A stretch of DNA of 64,000 nucleotides from NCBI GenBank assembly GCA_028751875.1, contig CM054135.1, positions 60,584,729 to 60,648,728 of the forward strand. The letters are read 5' to 3'. Positions 22,621-33,815 of this stretch are shown here, piece by piece (position 1 is the stretch's first letter; every line of letters starts with the position of its first letter). The notes under the pieces were generated by a model, which saw only the letters and a program-made list of their open reading frames with translations, was not told the DNA's origin and made no database searches. The DNA is from Rapana venosa (taxonomy: Eukaryota > Mollusca > Gastropoda > Neogastropoda > Muricidae). A program made the translations under genes and the position numbers.

Positions 22621-22777
22621 TACCCAAGAGACAGGGCATGAAAATGTCAGTGTAATGGCCCAGTGACTTCCCAAGGACATATGGAGAGGGTGGAAGATAG
22701 CCTGGATTTTAAAAAGTCAATTTTAAAGCTGCATAGCAGGACATGACTCTGCCACTGATGCCAATCAACCCCTGTTT

Positions 22778-23220
22778 TGGGGACAGGTTAGCCTTGTGGT
22801 TAGAGCGTTGCCCTCGCAATTTGACAGCCCAGGTTCGAGCCACCACTGAGACGTCTGCTCAAAACGTTTTATCCTTGAAGTTAACATCAGTAATGATTTT
22901 CCCCCTCCACGAAAATCTGGATGAGACTATAACCGAAGCCACGTGTGTGAATGTACGCAGAACATCTTGCGCACATGCTAAAACCCTTTTTGGCTTTTAG
23001 AAAAGTAGGCCATTTGTGCCAGTAAGAATGGATGACATTTTTAAAATTTAAATGCATGCACGTTGTAAACCCGAAGTCAGAATGCAGCTACCTTAGTGGT
23101 GGGCAAAAACAAAAATGCAGCTACTTTAATGGTAGCAAAAACAGTTGCACATTATTTCACTATTGGTGAACCTTGGAGCTGTAGCTGTGGAACAACAAGA
23201 AGAAGCAACAAATAAACAAT
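22778..23220 (+). mobile_element. Modular SINE: tRNA head + family A core + tail B
   Basis: The head has a clear A box (TTAGCCTTGTGGTTAGAGCG, about 22789) and B box (GGTTCGAGCCA, about 22832). The core (TCTGGATGAGACTATAACCG to GTAAGAATGGATGACATTTT, about 22915-23040) is that of family A. The 3' part is tail B (GAAGTCAGAATGCAGCTACC, GGTGAACCTTGGAGCTGTAG, ending in AAC/AAG repeats). It is the only copy here with all three modules and shows the head belonging to this core. Confidence 0.7.
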
Positions 23221-23629
23221 AACAAAAACATGACAATCCACCACTCCATAAGGCCAAGGAAGCTAGAACAATAACTTCCATTACTATAATCATGTCATCA
23301 GATTGTTGCCAGTGAGTAATGTCAACAATAATCATGAAACCTGTTTACATTAAAAAAAATTTGTTTGTTAAGATCAGATTTTCAGTTTTTCTATTGTGCA
23401 AAAACGAAAATGACATCTGTTAGTTGAATGGGATAATGAGGTGCATTTGCTCTTCTTAAGGAAAAGACCTATGCTGCTATAAGATAAAGATCGAAAAAAC
23501 AACAACAAAGACAAAATGCATTCAATATTTTTTGTGGGCTTTGTTCAACTTTACAAACCAGTCGTCAGTCAATTCATCCTGTCTGTCAAATTATTTCTTG
23601 GCAGCAAGGAGGTGTGCATTTTGTCTCAT

Positions 23630-24160
23630 CTGAATACACAACACACACACACACAGAGGGCCCCAGAGCAATTATAATGTCATAATTATATGAACATAAA
23701 CTATAACTGCAAAATAGTAAAGATGTAGGATACACAATCATGGACGTTTCAGAAACGTTTACAAACTGATAGAATCACTAACAAAATTGTATCACATAAC
23801 ATAACACATCATTGATGAATAACATGGAGTGGATAACTTATATCCTAGCACAAATCTAATATAACAACAAAATAGTTAACATAAAAAGAAAAAAAATACA
23901 GGGGAAGAGAGTGGTACACAAAGAAGGAAGGCAGTATGCAAGCAACAACAACGACAAAAAAACAAACAAAAGGGAAAAAAACAAAGTGGGGGAGGGGGGG
24001 GGGGGGGGGTTGTGGATGATATCCAAACAACTCTTAAATTAAAACAGTTACAGTAATCCAGCCATAAAATTCAGCGTAACTAGAACTACTATCAAAGAAA
24101 CTTAATGGAGCAGATTTTGATTTTTTTGGGGGGGGGGGGGGGGGGGGGGGGGGGGTGGAG
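23630..24160. repeat. Short (CA)n and long poly-G tracts
   Basis: A short CA tract (about 23638-23656), a G-run near 23993-24009 and 28 consecutive G at 24128-24155. The rest is unique AT-rich sequence with no gene seen. Confidence 0.8.
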
Positions 24161-24201
24161 GGTTACAAAAATATATCACCTATTGATAAGTAAGTAAGTA
24201 A

Positions 24202-24245
24202 GTCTTCAATTTTAACGTCTTTCCACTTTAAGTGATACCAGACGG
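24202..24245 (-). repeat. Conserved microsatellite-associated block, copy 1
   Basis: On the minus strand reads TGGTATCACTTAAAGTGGAA then AGACGTTAAAATTGAAGAC. The same block occurs at 32787, 42189, 46094 and 47641. It contains the palindrome-like TCACTTAAAGTG. An (AT)n tract starts 27 bases away. Confidence 0.6.
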
Positions 24246-24269
24246 CCCTAAAATAGGAGACTGAATGAA

Positions 24270-24271
<2 letters not shown>

Positions 24272-24332
<61 letters not shown>

Positions 24333-24475
24333 ATATATTATCTACTCTGTGTGGTGGTGCATGGGTGTGTATAAGTGTGTGTGTGTGTGCGCGCGCGGGC
24401 GTCTGTGTGTGTAATAAAGAGACACACACAGACGCGCGCGCGCGCGCACGCACACACACACACACACAACACACA
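24272..24475. repeat. (AT)n tract and GT/GC inverted repeat
   Basis: (AT)n at 24272-24338 is followed by a near-perfect hairpin of alternating purine-pyrimidine sequence: left arm about 24376-24412, a loop around AATAAAGAG, right arm about 24422-24466. Both arms carry GCGCGC and GTCTGTGTG or its complement. Confidence 0.85.
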
Positions 24476-24736
24476 CATTGATAATAATATACAATCAAGC
24501 ATGATTTTTTAAATGTTAGTAGTGGTGAAGAGTGCACCTTAAAGAATATATATCTAGCCCTATAAAGTAAGCCATTTCAGATTCAATGGGAAACAGTCCA
24601 AAGTAAGCTGCCAGAACAAGATAGCTTGATTTGAACAAGTATGTCATAGGTACTGAAGTGTGGCATTTTGACGGATCTCTTATCTTAAGCAGGAATTTAT
24701 TTAGATATGTAAAAATGTTGTTGACAGTATGCAGCC

Positions 24737-24738
<2 letters not shown>

Positions 24739-24812
<74 letters not shown>
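24739..24812. repeat. (AG)37 microsatellite
   Basis: Uninterrupted AG dinucleotides over 74 bases. Confidence 0.97.
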
Positions 24813-24816
<4 letters not shown>

Positions 24817-25700
24817 ATAACTTTGATTTATGATTTTTTTTGTTTGTTGTTGTTTTTTTGGATCCCACTACAAAATCAAGAATGGGGCATTTTATTCGAA
24901 TTAATCCGTCGATATTTATTTATTCTTTTATTCCGAGGATAATGGAATTGCCGTGGCGAGAACTCACTCAGAAACCGATTTTGACCCAGGTCAGGAAATG
25001 TCATTTCCATGGAAACAGTCTACAAAAATGGAAGTGGCTATCCATTGATATCGAAAGTAGTTGATCTGCAAACTTCCTGTTGACTGAAAACGAGGACATT
25101 GTCTCGATTTAGCTTCCTCGAGGTCAATGGTGTTTACATGGCGGAACTCCTTTTGGGGAAGGTGGGTGTTCATTTTCTTGTCACCTGTCCCTTTCTTACT
25201 CTGTCATTTATGTATTTGTCCATATAAAACCAAAAGCGTCTTATCACGGCAAAGTAGACTGGAAGAATTGTTTTGTCTCTTTGTTGATGCATCAAATGCG
25301 TTGCCGAAGTGTATAAAGAAGGCCAGACTTGGGTCAGGAGCGTGCTTACGGTCACATTTTGTATCTAGACAGGGCCCATACCGCGAGAGACAGATTCTTT
25401 CAGAGGCAGGGTTGCAATAGGCAACCTAATTTCCTACCGCCTTAGCCCACATCGTTTTGATCGTCATTTTTCTCGGTAGGATAGTCAAATGTATCTTTGA
25501 TGGGCGTCTAAATATGTTGAAGCCCATACGTTGCTGATGTGACAAGAATGAAACAGTTTTCTGACCCCAGTGGCACTGGCGTAGATACTGTAAGACTGGT
25601 GTCTATGTTCATGTAAAATTTGTATTAAACAGTTTTATGTTGTCCACAGACACCAGAATATCATGTGTACTTGCACACACAACAGTTCTTCTTCCACCTA
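24813..25700. other. Unique sequence, no gene recognised
   Basis: It includes a short family A tail relic (CCGAGGATAATGGAATTGC near 24932). A + frame at 25127-25420 (97 codons) has no domain I recognise and no splice context. Confidence 0.4.
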
Positions 25701-25716
25701 CACATATTACTAATAC

Positions 25717-25757
25717 TTTTACACATACACACACAAACACACACACACACACACACA

Positions 25758-25804
<47 letters not shown>

Positions 25805-25932
25805 ATACAGTGTGAGGAGGCAGACAGAACCAGATTGCTATAGATACTATAATAAGGGAAAATAGTTATTTAAGATCTATTCTTTTACTAGTTTTCGTGT
25901 TAAAGTCACCTGAGAGAATGAAAGGATTAAAA

Positions 25933-25987
<55 letters not shown>

Positions 25988-26140
25988 GTAGCCTGAGATA
26001 CACAGACACACACAGAGTGACATGCACACATAACTGATAAGGATATACTATAGTCTCACACACATACAGTGAGACACACACAGACACCCACACAGACACA
26101 GATACGAACACACACATATACACACACACAGAGTGTTTCA
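25717..26140. repeat. (CA)n microsatellite cluster
   Basis: Two long CA tracts (25723-25802, 25935-25984) and looser CA/CAGA sequence to 26130. Frames across them are low-complexity artefacts. Confidence 0.95.
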
Positions 26141-26369
26141 TGGTTTTAATATATAGAATGGATGTTGAACATAAAGTGTATGTCTATGAATGAGGATATT
26201 TCATAGAACATTACATTAACTTGATTAACTCTGAACTGAAATTTTTTATGATACTGAGAGTATCCTGAAACACACGATACACACTTAATCCAGACTAAAG
26301 TGGAGATTGGAAATGGCTTGCAGCATGAGCAAGTAATTCACTGAGTCAAGTGCTTATAGGTGCATATAT

Positions 26370-26985
26370 ATTTTATTCATTTATTTATTTGATTTATTCT
26401 TTTATTTTGAGGATAATGGAAAAAAAGGGACACCAGAGGAACATTATTCATTTACTAATTGATTAGAGATAGGATATGAATGGTTTGATAGTGTTGGGAT
26501 AGTATAGGATAGCATTTTAACACATCCTTTATTGATGTATTGCTTTGCAAAGGACATGAACACTGATACATGTGCATGCATACACACCTGTGTATACACA
26601 CATGTGTGCAGTATTACATGCATGCAGACTAACACACACACACACACACACGTGTCATGATATTACATCAGGCAGCATTTATAGTCAAGTATAGAAATTC
26701 AGGGGTTATTTATTTTATTTTATTTTAGATCAGATTTCAGTTTTTCCTCTCAGTAACTATGAAGTGATATAATCTCATGCAAGCGCTTTGATTTGTTGCT
26801 TTACAAGACTCAGCAGTATAAAAATCCATAAATAATAATAATAATTATTATTATTATTATTATTATTGTTGTTGTTATTAAAAGCACTCATGTGCTTTTT
26901 TTACATGCAGTCCTCGTGGGTATGCAGTTTTGTCTTTTTTGTCATTTGTTTCCACAGGCACTCAATAGCTTATTCTTCTGAAAAG
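26370..26985 (-). mobile_element. Family A SINE possibly split by other sequence
   Basis: The family A end (minus strand) occurs at 26395-26418 (TTTTGAGGATAATGGA). Its expected continuation, AGCACTCATGTGCTTTTTTT, resumes at 26882 and runs to about 26975. Between them lie about 460 bases, including a V-like SINE tail (GCAAGCGCTTTGATTTGTTG, about 26779) and (AAT)/(ATT)n. Nested insertion is the simplest reading, but two separate truncated copies are possible. Confidence 0.45.
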
Positions 26986-27117
26986 CTCTCTCTTTCTCTT
27001 TCTCTATGTATAGATTTAGTGTATCTTGTAACATTTAAAATAACTGCACTAACTACTTATGTGTAGGGCATTTATGTAGTGATCATCATTTTCTGTAAAA
27101 TTCACTTCCACCTTTAC

Positions 27118-27480
27118 ACTTCAATCCTGGGAGCCCATGAAGTTGTTTGAATCTCGGTGGCAGGGTTTGGTGAATTAAGGGTGGGGATATTTTTAATCTC
27201 CCTGGTTGACCTGAAGCGCAGACCTGCAGTGCCTCATTTTCCTTCATGTATACGCATCTATAATGTCAAAAGTGCACATTAAAGATCCTATAGTAACTGT
27301 AACTCACGTCAGTGTTTGGTGTGGGTTAGGGAAACACGAACATACCAAGCATGCAACATGTACAATGAAATAAGCAGCTCCGAAGTCAGAATGTGTCGGC
27401 GGAGACCAGCAGGTAGATCTCCTGTAAAGTTACAAGCACAGGAGAAGACCAGGTATTACACACCCTGCCTGGTGAGGGAA
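27118..27480 (+). mobile_element. SINE family F copy
   Basis: Has TTTGAATCTCGGTGGCAGGG, GGTGAATTAAGGGTGGGGAT, AATCTCCCTGGTTGACCTG, TGCACATTAAAGATCCTATA and AACATACCAAGCATGCAACA, parallel to 22356-22620. A tail-B-like CTCCGAAGTCAGAATGTG follows at about 27376. Confidence 0.6.
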
Positions 27481-27711
27481 CGCAGAAAATAATATGAGGG
27501 AAGAACTAAGAAGGTCCCCAGAATACGTATGATTGTATGTAGTTCAGGTCATTGTGTATGTCTGCTAGAAAGTACATTTAAAAAAGAAAGTAGCATGCAG
27601 ATTATGAACACAGACACAGACACACACACTGTCTCTCTCTTCTCTCTCTCTTCTTTCCCCCCCCACCCTCCCTCACCCCAACTGAAAGGAAGTGCTTTGC
27701 AACATGCAAAC

Positions 27712-27935
27712 TAAGTTTTGTGCTGGTAGGAATGAATGACAAATTAAAAAAGAATGCGTGCACACGGGTTTCATGTTTGACACCATCCCCAAAGTCAGAA
27801 TGTGGCTAGCTCTAAATGGTCGAGGGGGGGGGGGGGGGGGGGGGGGGGGGGAGGGGGGGGGGGGAGGGTGTGAATGGTCACATATGCAAAAATGTAATCG
27901 TCCGTGAACCTTGAAGATCTTGCTGAGGAAAAAAA
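27712..27935 (+). mobile_element. SINE 3' part with tail B, broken by poly-G
   Basis: Contains TGTGCTGGTAGGAATGAATG and CCAAAGTCAGAATGTGGCTA, then 28 G (27824-27851), A, and a further G-run, resuming with TGGTCACATATGCAAAAATG and GTGAACCTTGAAGATCTTGC. The poly-G lies exactly where other copies have GGTGGG. Confidence 0.65.
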
Positions 27936-28950
27936 AGAAAAGAAAATATCATCTGTAGTGGGTATAAAGATTAAGAGAATGGTTTTATAGCAAGTATTTG
28001 AACATAGAATAAGTTGGTAAAACAGGGAAAGGCATACTATATCATATACTAGATACATATCTTAGATTGGAAATGGAGCAGGAAGTTGAAAAGATGGACA
28101 CTTTTGTCATAGGAAGTGATGTGCAGCAATTCCTTTATCAGTTTTGGAAAATTTTGTAAACAGGGAAGAGACTACTCGTAACACTATCTCAAGAATGAAG
28201 CTTGAAAAGTGAATCAGTATGAAGAGAGAGAAAATAAAGACATAGGCCAATGGCTTTGTCATGAATCTTTGTTGCTTAGATGCTGAGTATTGAAAATCCA
28301 CGTTCTTCTCTCAAATTGTGACAGACAGAAAAAAAACCCATCCATCGATCCATCCACACAAACTTGCTAATGTGCAATCAGCAGCAACAGTCATCCGTGT
28401 CAGCTGCAGCAGTGGCAACAAACTGTACACATTAGAAACAGGGACTCTGTTGATTTAACCAAAGGAAGAGCTAATTGGCAGTGAAGTGTGATAGTGAGAA
28501 ATTTACATTGAAAACAAAGTTCAATTCGGAAATGGCAGCTGTGAGCTGAACTTGGCATGCTGACAAGATTATTTGTTGGCGAAATTGCACTGTTAAATGA
28601 TAAAAGAGGAAGCTTATGGTGCAAGTTTACATAAAAGAACAGGTAAAGCAGTCAAAGAAAAATTTCCCCAAAGAAAAAGGAAACCAAAATCCCTGTTATC
28701 TCAGAATCTGATGTGAGTACCTAGCTACCTGGTAAGTGGGAGGATTGATGCTTCAGCTGTTGAGGTTCTCTCAGGGCTGCCAAAAAACTGATGTAGACAG
28801 TCCGCACTTCTTTCACCTTGAAAACTTAGCAAACAAAACCCTGCGTTTATTTTGACTTCAGGGATAATGACTGCTGGCAAAACTACCCTTGAGAGACCTG
28901 GCTGAGCAGTTTGTGGATTTTGATGGTGGTGGTGGTAAACACTGGTGGTG
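27936..28950. other. Unique sequence, no gene recognised
   Basis: No element, RNA or coding exon could be supported. Frames shorter than 90 codons lack motifs. Confidence 0.4.

Positions 28951-28953
<3 letters not shown>

Positions 28954-29010
<57 letters not shown>
28954..29010. repeat. (GT)28 microsatellite
   Basis: An uninterrupted GT tract preceded by short GGT repeats. Confidence 0.95.
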
Positions 29011-29012
<2 letters not shown>

Positions 29013-30280
29013 CTTGGAGTTCTAGTGAAACATTCCTTAATTACCTCACAGCTAAGTCTCCAGTCAGCCCATTTGTGAGATTCTATATTGACATTCTCTG
29101 TTGTGTGTGTTCAGCTGTTCTATGGGTGGTCTACATTTTGTTTATCTTGCTCTTGTTCTCAAAGAATCTTGTGGCCAAGGGATTGACAGCTGCTTTTAGC
29201 AAAGCTGGCACCACAAATCCTGATGCCATGGGACTAACTCGGGTCTAGGCAGGAAAGGAAGGAAAAAGGCAGCAGCTGAAGGGCACCCAGAGCTCATGGT
29301 CTTGACACAGCCAGATCCTGCCAAAATGCTTGCTGGAAGTCAAAGGGGACTTTTTCTCTGAAGACATTGGGCTTTCCAACTGAGGTTAAATAGTAATCCC
29401 ATCTCTGACACTATCAGCACATACCTTTAATCATTTATATGTTGTTAACATGTTAGCTGCAAAGTCACCTAAGCTGATGGTACTGGACATCAGTGTTACA
29501 GTCATTTCCAGAGGGGGGGGGGAGAGACTATGAAAAATATTCAGTAACACAAAAAGAGTGCAAAACAATATATCAATATATCAGGCACCTTGAGATCTCT
29601 TGACACCTTGACAGATCTGAAGAGAAACACTTTCCTCATGAACTATGACAGTCCAGTCATAAATGACCCCTACCTGGAGACTCGCAGTGAGAGTAAGCGG
29701 ATACACTCAAGATCAGTACATTTTGTGGAGTTTTCACCTGTCCGGGACTGACACGCACAAGTTAGTCACCTGTGAAGCGTAACTCACCAAACCGTGAGAA
29801 GGAAACAAATCGGGGAAGGGGGGGGGGGGGAGGGGAAGGGAAGGGGGGGGGGGATCAGGGGGGTAATGGTAGAGTGCTGCTTGCTTAACCGAGCAGTAGT
29901 AAAGTGTGGTGAAGTGAAACAGCTTCCCCCATTGCCTTTTGTATTTCAGGGAGGGGTCTAAAAAAAGGTAGTGCTCTGCTCTGGTTTGTGGGTCCTGACT
30001 GTTTCCTTTTTCGAGAAGAATGACCCTGGGGAAGGCTGGCTGGCAAGTGACCAGGTTAAAGGTATCTTTTTTTTTATGATTACCGTTTTGAAAATTTTCG
30101 TTATTTTTCTTTCCATTGTTTTTGGTTATTGTAATCATGAATCTCAAAACCAGGCAACAAGCTCTTGCTCAGGGAAGACTAGAACTGTTCTTTGTTGAGA
30201 TCCTGTTTTGAACATGATGTCCAGTGAGGACCTATGATCAAGCTAGGTGCCAGTCAGGATTGTTAGTGGTTTTTTGTGTT
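29011..30280. other. Intergenic sequence with G-rich tracts
   Basis: G-runs at 29513-29522 and an AGGGG-rich stretch at 29813-29862. The rest is unique. A hydrophobic + frame to 29248 is discussed as rejected. Confidence 0.4.
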
Positions 30281-30284
30281 GCTG

Positions 30285-30334
30285 TACACACACTCACACA
30301 CATGCACATACAATCACTCACTAAAACACACATG

Positions 30335-30401
<67 letters not shown>

Positions 30402-30538
30402 CAGAGTATGATTATGATTATGAATCTGCATGACTGGCTAGTGGATCTGCTGCAGAAAACAGTTCGATTCAAATTAACCTAGAACCCAGACTGACTGTGA
30501 TGCCTGTCTGCTCACTGTCTCTGTCACACACACGCACG

Positions 30539-30575
<37 letters not shown>

Positions 30576-30672
30576 GTACACACACATGGGTACACACACA
30601 TACTTGTATACACACAGACATGGACACACACACACACGCACACTTGTGTACACACACATACCTGTGCCCACA

Positions 30673-30723
<51 letters not shown>

Positions 30724-30840
30724 ACCACACACACACACACAACACTCCACACACACCCACACCGCGCGCATGCACGCCACACAACCTCCTCCCCCCTCCC
30801 CCCCCCCCCCCCCCCACACAACACACACACACATACAAAT
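30285..30840. repeat. (CA)n-rich cluster with poly-C
   Basis: CA tracts at about 30330-30401 and 30525-30775, then a C-rich run (30789-30815). Interruptions are mostly CATG/TACA. All overlapping frames encode Thr-His or Cys-Val repeats and are artefacts. Confidence 0.95.
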
Positions 30841-31046
30841 ACAAATAGAAAAGTTTCTGTTTTTGTATTAAAACTCCTCGGCTCAGTCTGTTAACTGGGT
30901 TGGTGCTGAACAAATGTGCCAGTATGGATGCGTTGTGTAACAGGTGTGTTAAGTAACCTATCTAGCTAGCTAGATCTATCACAACTGCTCCTTTCCACCC
31001 TTCCTTGTTCCCCAGCTTGAGGCTTAAGCCCCCTACTCTTCTTTTT

Positions 31047-32070
31047 GTGAACACTGGCTGTGACATTCTAGAGAGAAGTTACATTGATCATGATAGTAAT
31101 GACTGAAATTTAGATTAATCATGTAGTAATTACTGTTTACAAATCAAATAAAGTCTATTCCTCTATTTGTGAGCACTGTGTGTGAGGTTCTAGAGAGAAG
31201 TTAGATTAATCATGATATTAAATTGGCCCAGGCCAAAAGCTGTGTCAGGTTATTGATGTCAGCTAATTGCTAAGGCCTACATTAAAATGTTGTTATGTTT
31301 AAAATGTTGTGTTGAGATTGCCTTCAGCCATGACAAGCTCTTAACATAACAACCTGCACTCTCCTTTATAGGAGAAAAAATCCTCTAAAGTCGGAGTATG
31401 GCTGCCTATGTGGCGAGGTACTTGAAAATAGTCGTACACGCAAACTTCTCACCCGGTGTACTTCCTATCTCACAGTGATTCCCAGGTGGGATGAGTGAGT
31501 CAGAGTGCATGTTTTGGGTGACCCCCAGGGTGTAAAGCTGGGGAACGCACAACAACAACAACATCATGATATTAATTACTGTTTACAAATCTTACAAATT
31601 GAAGAAAGTCTACTCTTCTTTTTTTCTTTTTTTTTTTTTTTGAGTACTGGGTACGGCATTCTAGAGAGAATTTAGATTAATAATGATGTTGCTGTTTATT
31701 GAATAAAGTCTACTCTCCTTTTTTGTGAACACTGGCTGTGACATTCCAGAGAGAATTAATTTTAGATTGATCATGATGTTACTGTTTACAAATCGAATAA
31801 AGTCTATTCCTCTATTTTTGAGCACAGTGTGTGATATTCTAGAGAGAATTTAGATTAATAATGATGTTACTGTTGACAAATTGAAGACAGTCTACTCTCT
31901 TTTTTTTGTGAACACTGGCTGTGACATTCTAGAGAGCAGTTAGATTGATCATGCTGCTACTGTTATACAAATCGAATAAAGTCTACTTACTTTTCTTTTT
32001 TGGGGGAGCATTGGGTGTGACATTCTAGAGAGAAGTTAGACTAATCATGATGTTACCACTTATCGAAATG
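31047..32070. repeat. Minisatellite, about seven diverged 85-120 bp units
   Basis: The repeated unit runs AACACTGGCTGTGACATTCT, AGAGAGAAGTTAGATT, ATCATGATGTTACTGTTTAC, AAATCGAATAAAGTCTACTC and a T-rich end. Units begin near 31047, 31169, 31642, 31727, 31820, 31910 and 32008. The second unit is split by the 341-bp element at 31223-31563. Each unit ends with AATAAAGTCTA or a variant. Confidence 0.85.
31223..31563 (+). mobile_element. Young 341-bp SINE-like element, copy 2
   Basis: Same length and ends as 21749-22089, with three transitions between them by eye. It is flanked by an exact 12-bp target-site duplication, TCATGATATTAA at 31210-31221 and 31564-31575, and interrupts a unit of the local minisatellite. 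The empty site is therefore predictable from the neighbouring units. It ends in (ACA)n. A small hairpin CTCCT-TTAT-AGGAG lies near 31362. No reading frame. Confidence 0.85.
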
Positions 32071-32439
32071 TTGCTTTCAAAGTTTCAGGCTTAAATCATC
32101 AATGACAGTTTAATTCTACCTCTTTGTTTTCTCTTATCTCATCCTCAAGCTTTTTGTTATAGTTTTCTTTGAGTTTGATGCAGTAATGTGTTGCTACTGT
32201 TAAGGTGAGTAGGAGGCTATTGATGTGTGTTTGGGAAGAATAGTTAGCTTACAATAAGTTTGACAACTTTCTGTAACTTTGCAGAGCAGTCTTAGATTTA
32301 AAAATGTAGTCCCTAAACAACATAGATATTCCTTGAACAAGTTGAAGTTTTCATTGGGAGTAGGTGAGTAAAGTCATAGAAAGTTTATCAGATACCTGTA
32401 TACTTTTGCAAGTATGCACACAGGCACAAAAAACAAACA

Positions 32440-32702
32440 TGTACATGCGCGCACACACACACACACACGCACACACACACATACACACAGTCATACACAC
32501 ACACATGCACAGACAGACAGACACACTCACACACACACATGTGCGCGCACGCGCACACACACACAACACACACACACTCACACACACGCTAGATAGTAGA
32601 TATATATATATACACTCACACATAGACAAAATTGCATGCTGCTTTTTTTGCAGACGTCCCCCTCCACACACACACACACACACACTCACACACACATACA
32701 CA

Positions 32703-32770
<68 letters not shown>

Positions 32771-32775
32771 ACAAA
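32440..32775. repeat. (CA)n microsatellite cluster
   Basis: CA tracts at about 32452-32590 (with GCGC steps near 32543) and 32667-32772, separated by a TA-rich spacer. Confidence 0.95.
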
Positions 32776-32786
32776 ACACACAATTT

Positions 32787-32830
32787 GTCTAATATCACTT
32801 AATGTGAAAAGATATTAAATTAAAGAAGAA
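32787..32830 (+). repeat. Conserved microsatellite-associated block, copy 2
   Basis: Reads GTCTAATATCACTTAATGTG then AAAAGATATTAAATTAAAGA. It directly follows a (CA)n tract and leads into another CA/GT-rich stretch. Confidence 0.65.
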
Positions 32831-32854
32831 CACACTCATATGTTAGTTTGTGTA

Positions 32855-33070
32855 TATGTGTGTGTGTGTATGTGTGTGTGCACAGGAGTGGAGGAGTGTG
32901 TGCATGAATAAATAGACTGACTGTGTGTGTGTGTTTGTATGTGTTGTGTGTGTATGTGTGAGACAGAGACTGAGAAAGAGAGACAGACAGAGACAGAGAA
33001 ATAGAGACAGAGGGAGACAGAGACGCAGAGATAGACAGAGAGTGACAGATATAGAGAGAGCACAAGCAGT
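32855..33070. repeat. (GT)n followed by GA-rich sequence
   Basis: GT tracts at 32857-32880 and 32921-32960 pass into AGAGACAGA-type repeats up to about 33065. Confidence 0.85.
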
Positions 33071-33620
33071 TCTTTGCACAGGAGGAGAACCTCCAGCAGC
33101 ACTTAAGGTACCTTCCCACCACCTGCCTGTTTTCTTGATTGAAAATTACCTCCTTCATCTTCTTTCTCCTTTACCAGCCAGCCCCTCCCCCCCAGCTCCC
33201 TAACTCCTCCAACCCTGTATCCCTACTCTACCCTACCCCTACCCCTTTCTGGTTTTATAATGATGTTCATATGTTCACTTTGCATTCTGGCTACATTGAA
33301 CCATTTCGCGGTGTTCTTTTTATGGTTGAGGAAGCTGTTTTGGTGGGGGTACAGCAGTGATCTTTCGCTGTTGAAGGTTTGTGTGATCTTGAGCAACTCT
33401 GCTTCTTTTGTCATTCGCATGGTAGTGCTGAAATCCCAGTGTATATGTCACCATTATGAAGGCTCAGAGTAAGCGTAGGTGTGCATTTCTCAGATACGAG
33501 CTCTGTCACGCATGGTTTTTTGTTGTTGTTGGGTTTTTTTAACAGTTGAAGGGAGTGTATTCTCGAAACAGGAGAAGCTTTAGGATGTATAAAATGTCTG
33601 ATAAGATAAAGAAGAAAATA
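33071..33620. other. Unique sequence
   Basis: Contains a C-rich patch (33180-33245). No gene, element or RNA recognised. Confidence 0.4.
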
Positions 33621-33629
33621 TTCATAGTG

Positions 33630-33654
33630 TTGTGTGTGTGTGTTGTGTGTGTGA

Positions 33655-33694
<40 letters not shown>

Positions 33695-33815
33695 ACAATT
33701 GTGTGCATGCGTGTGTGTGTGACAATTGTGTGCAACACATGTGTGTGTGTGTGTGTGTGTGTGTTTTGTATGTGTGTGTGTGTTTTTGTGTTGTTTGTGT
33801 GTGTATGTGTAAACT
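33630..33815. repeat. (GT)n microsatellite cluster
   Basis: Interrupted GT tract with repeated GAGACAATTGTGTGCATGCG-like steps. Confidence 0.9.

Noticed and set aside
28889..29248. Open frame with a hydrophobic, membrane-like segment after (GT)n
   Set aside because: Half of it is the microsatellite. The rest has no recognisable family and no start or splice support. A single hydrophobic stretch is common by chance in T-rich DNA.
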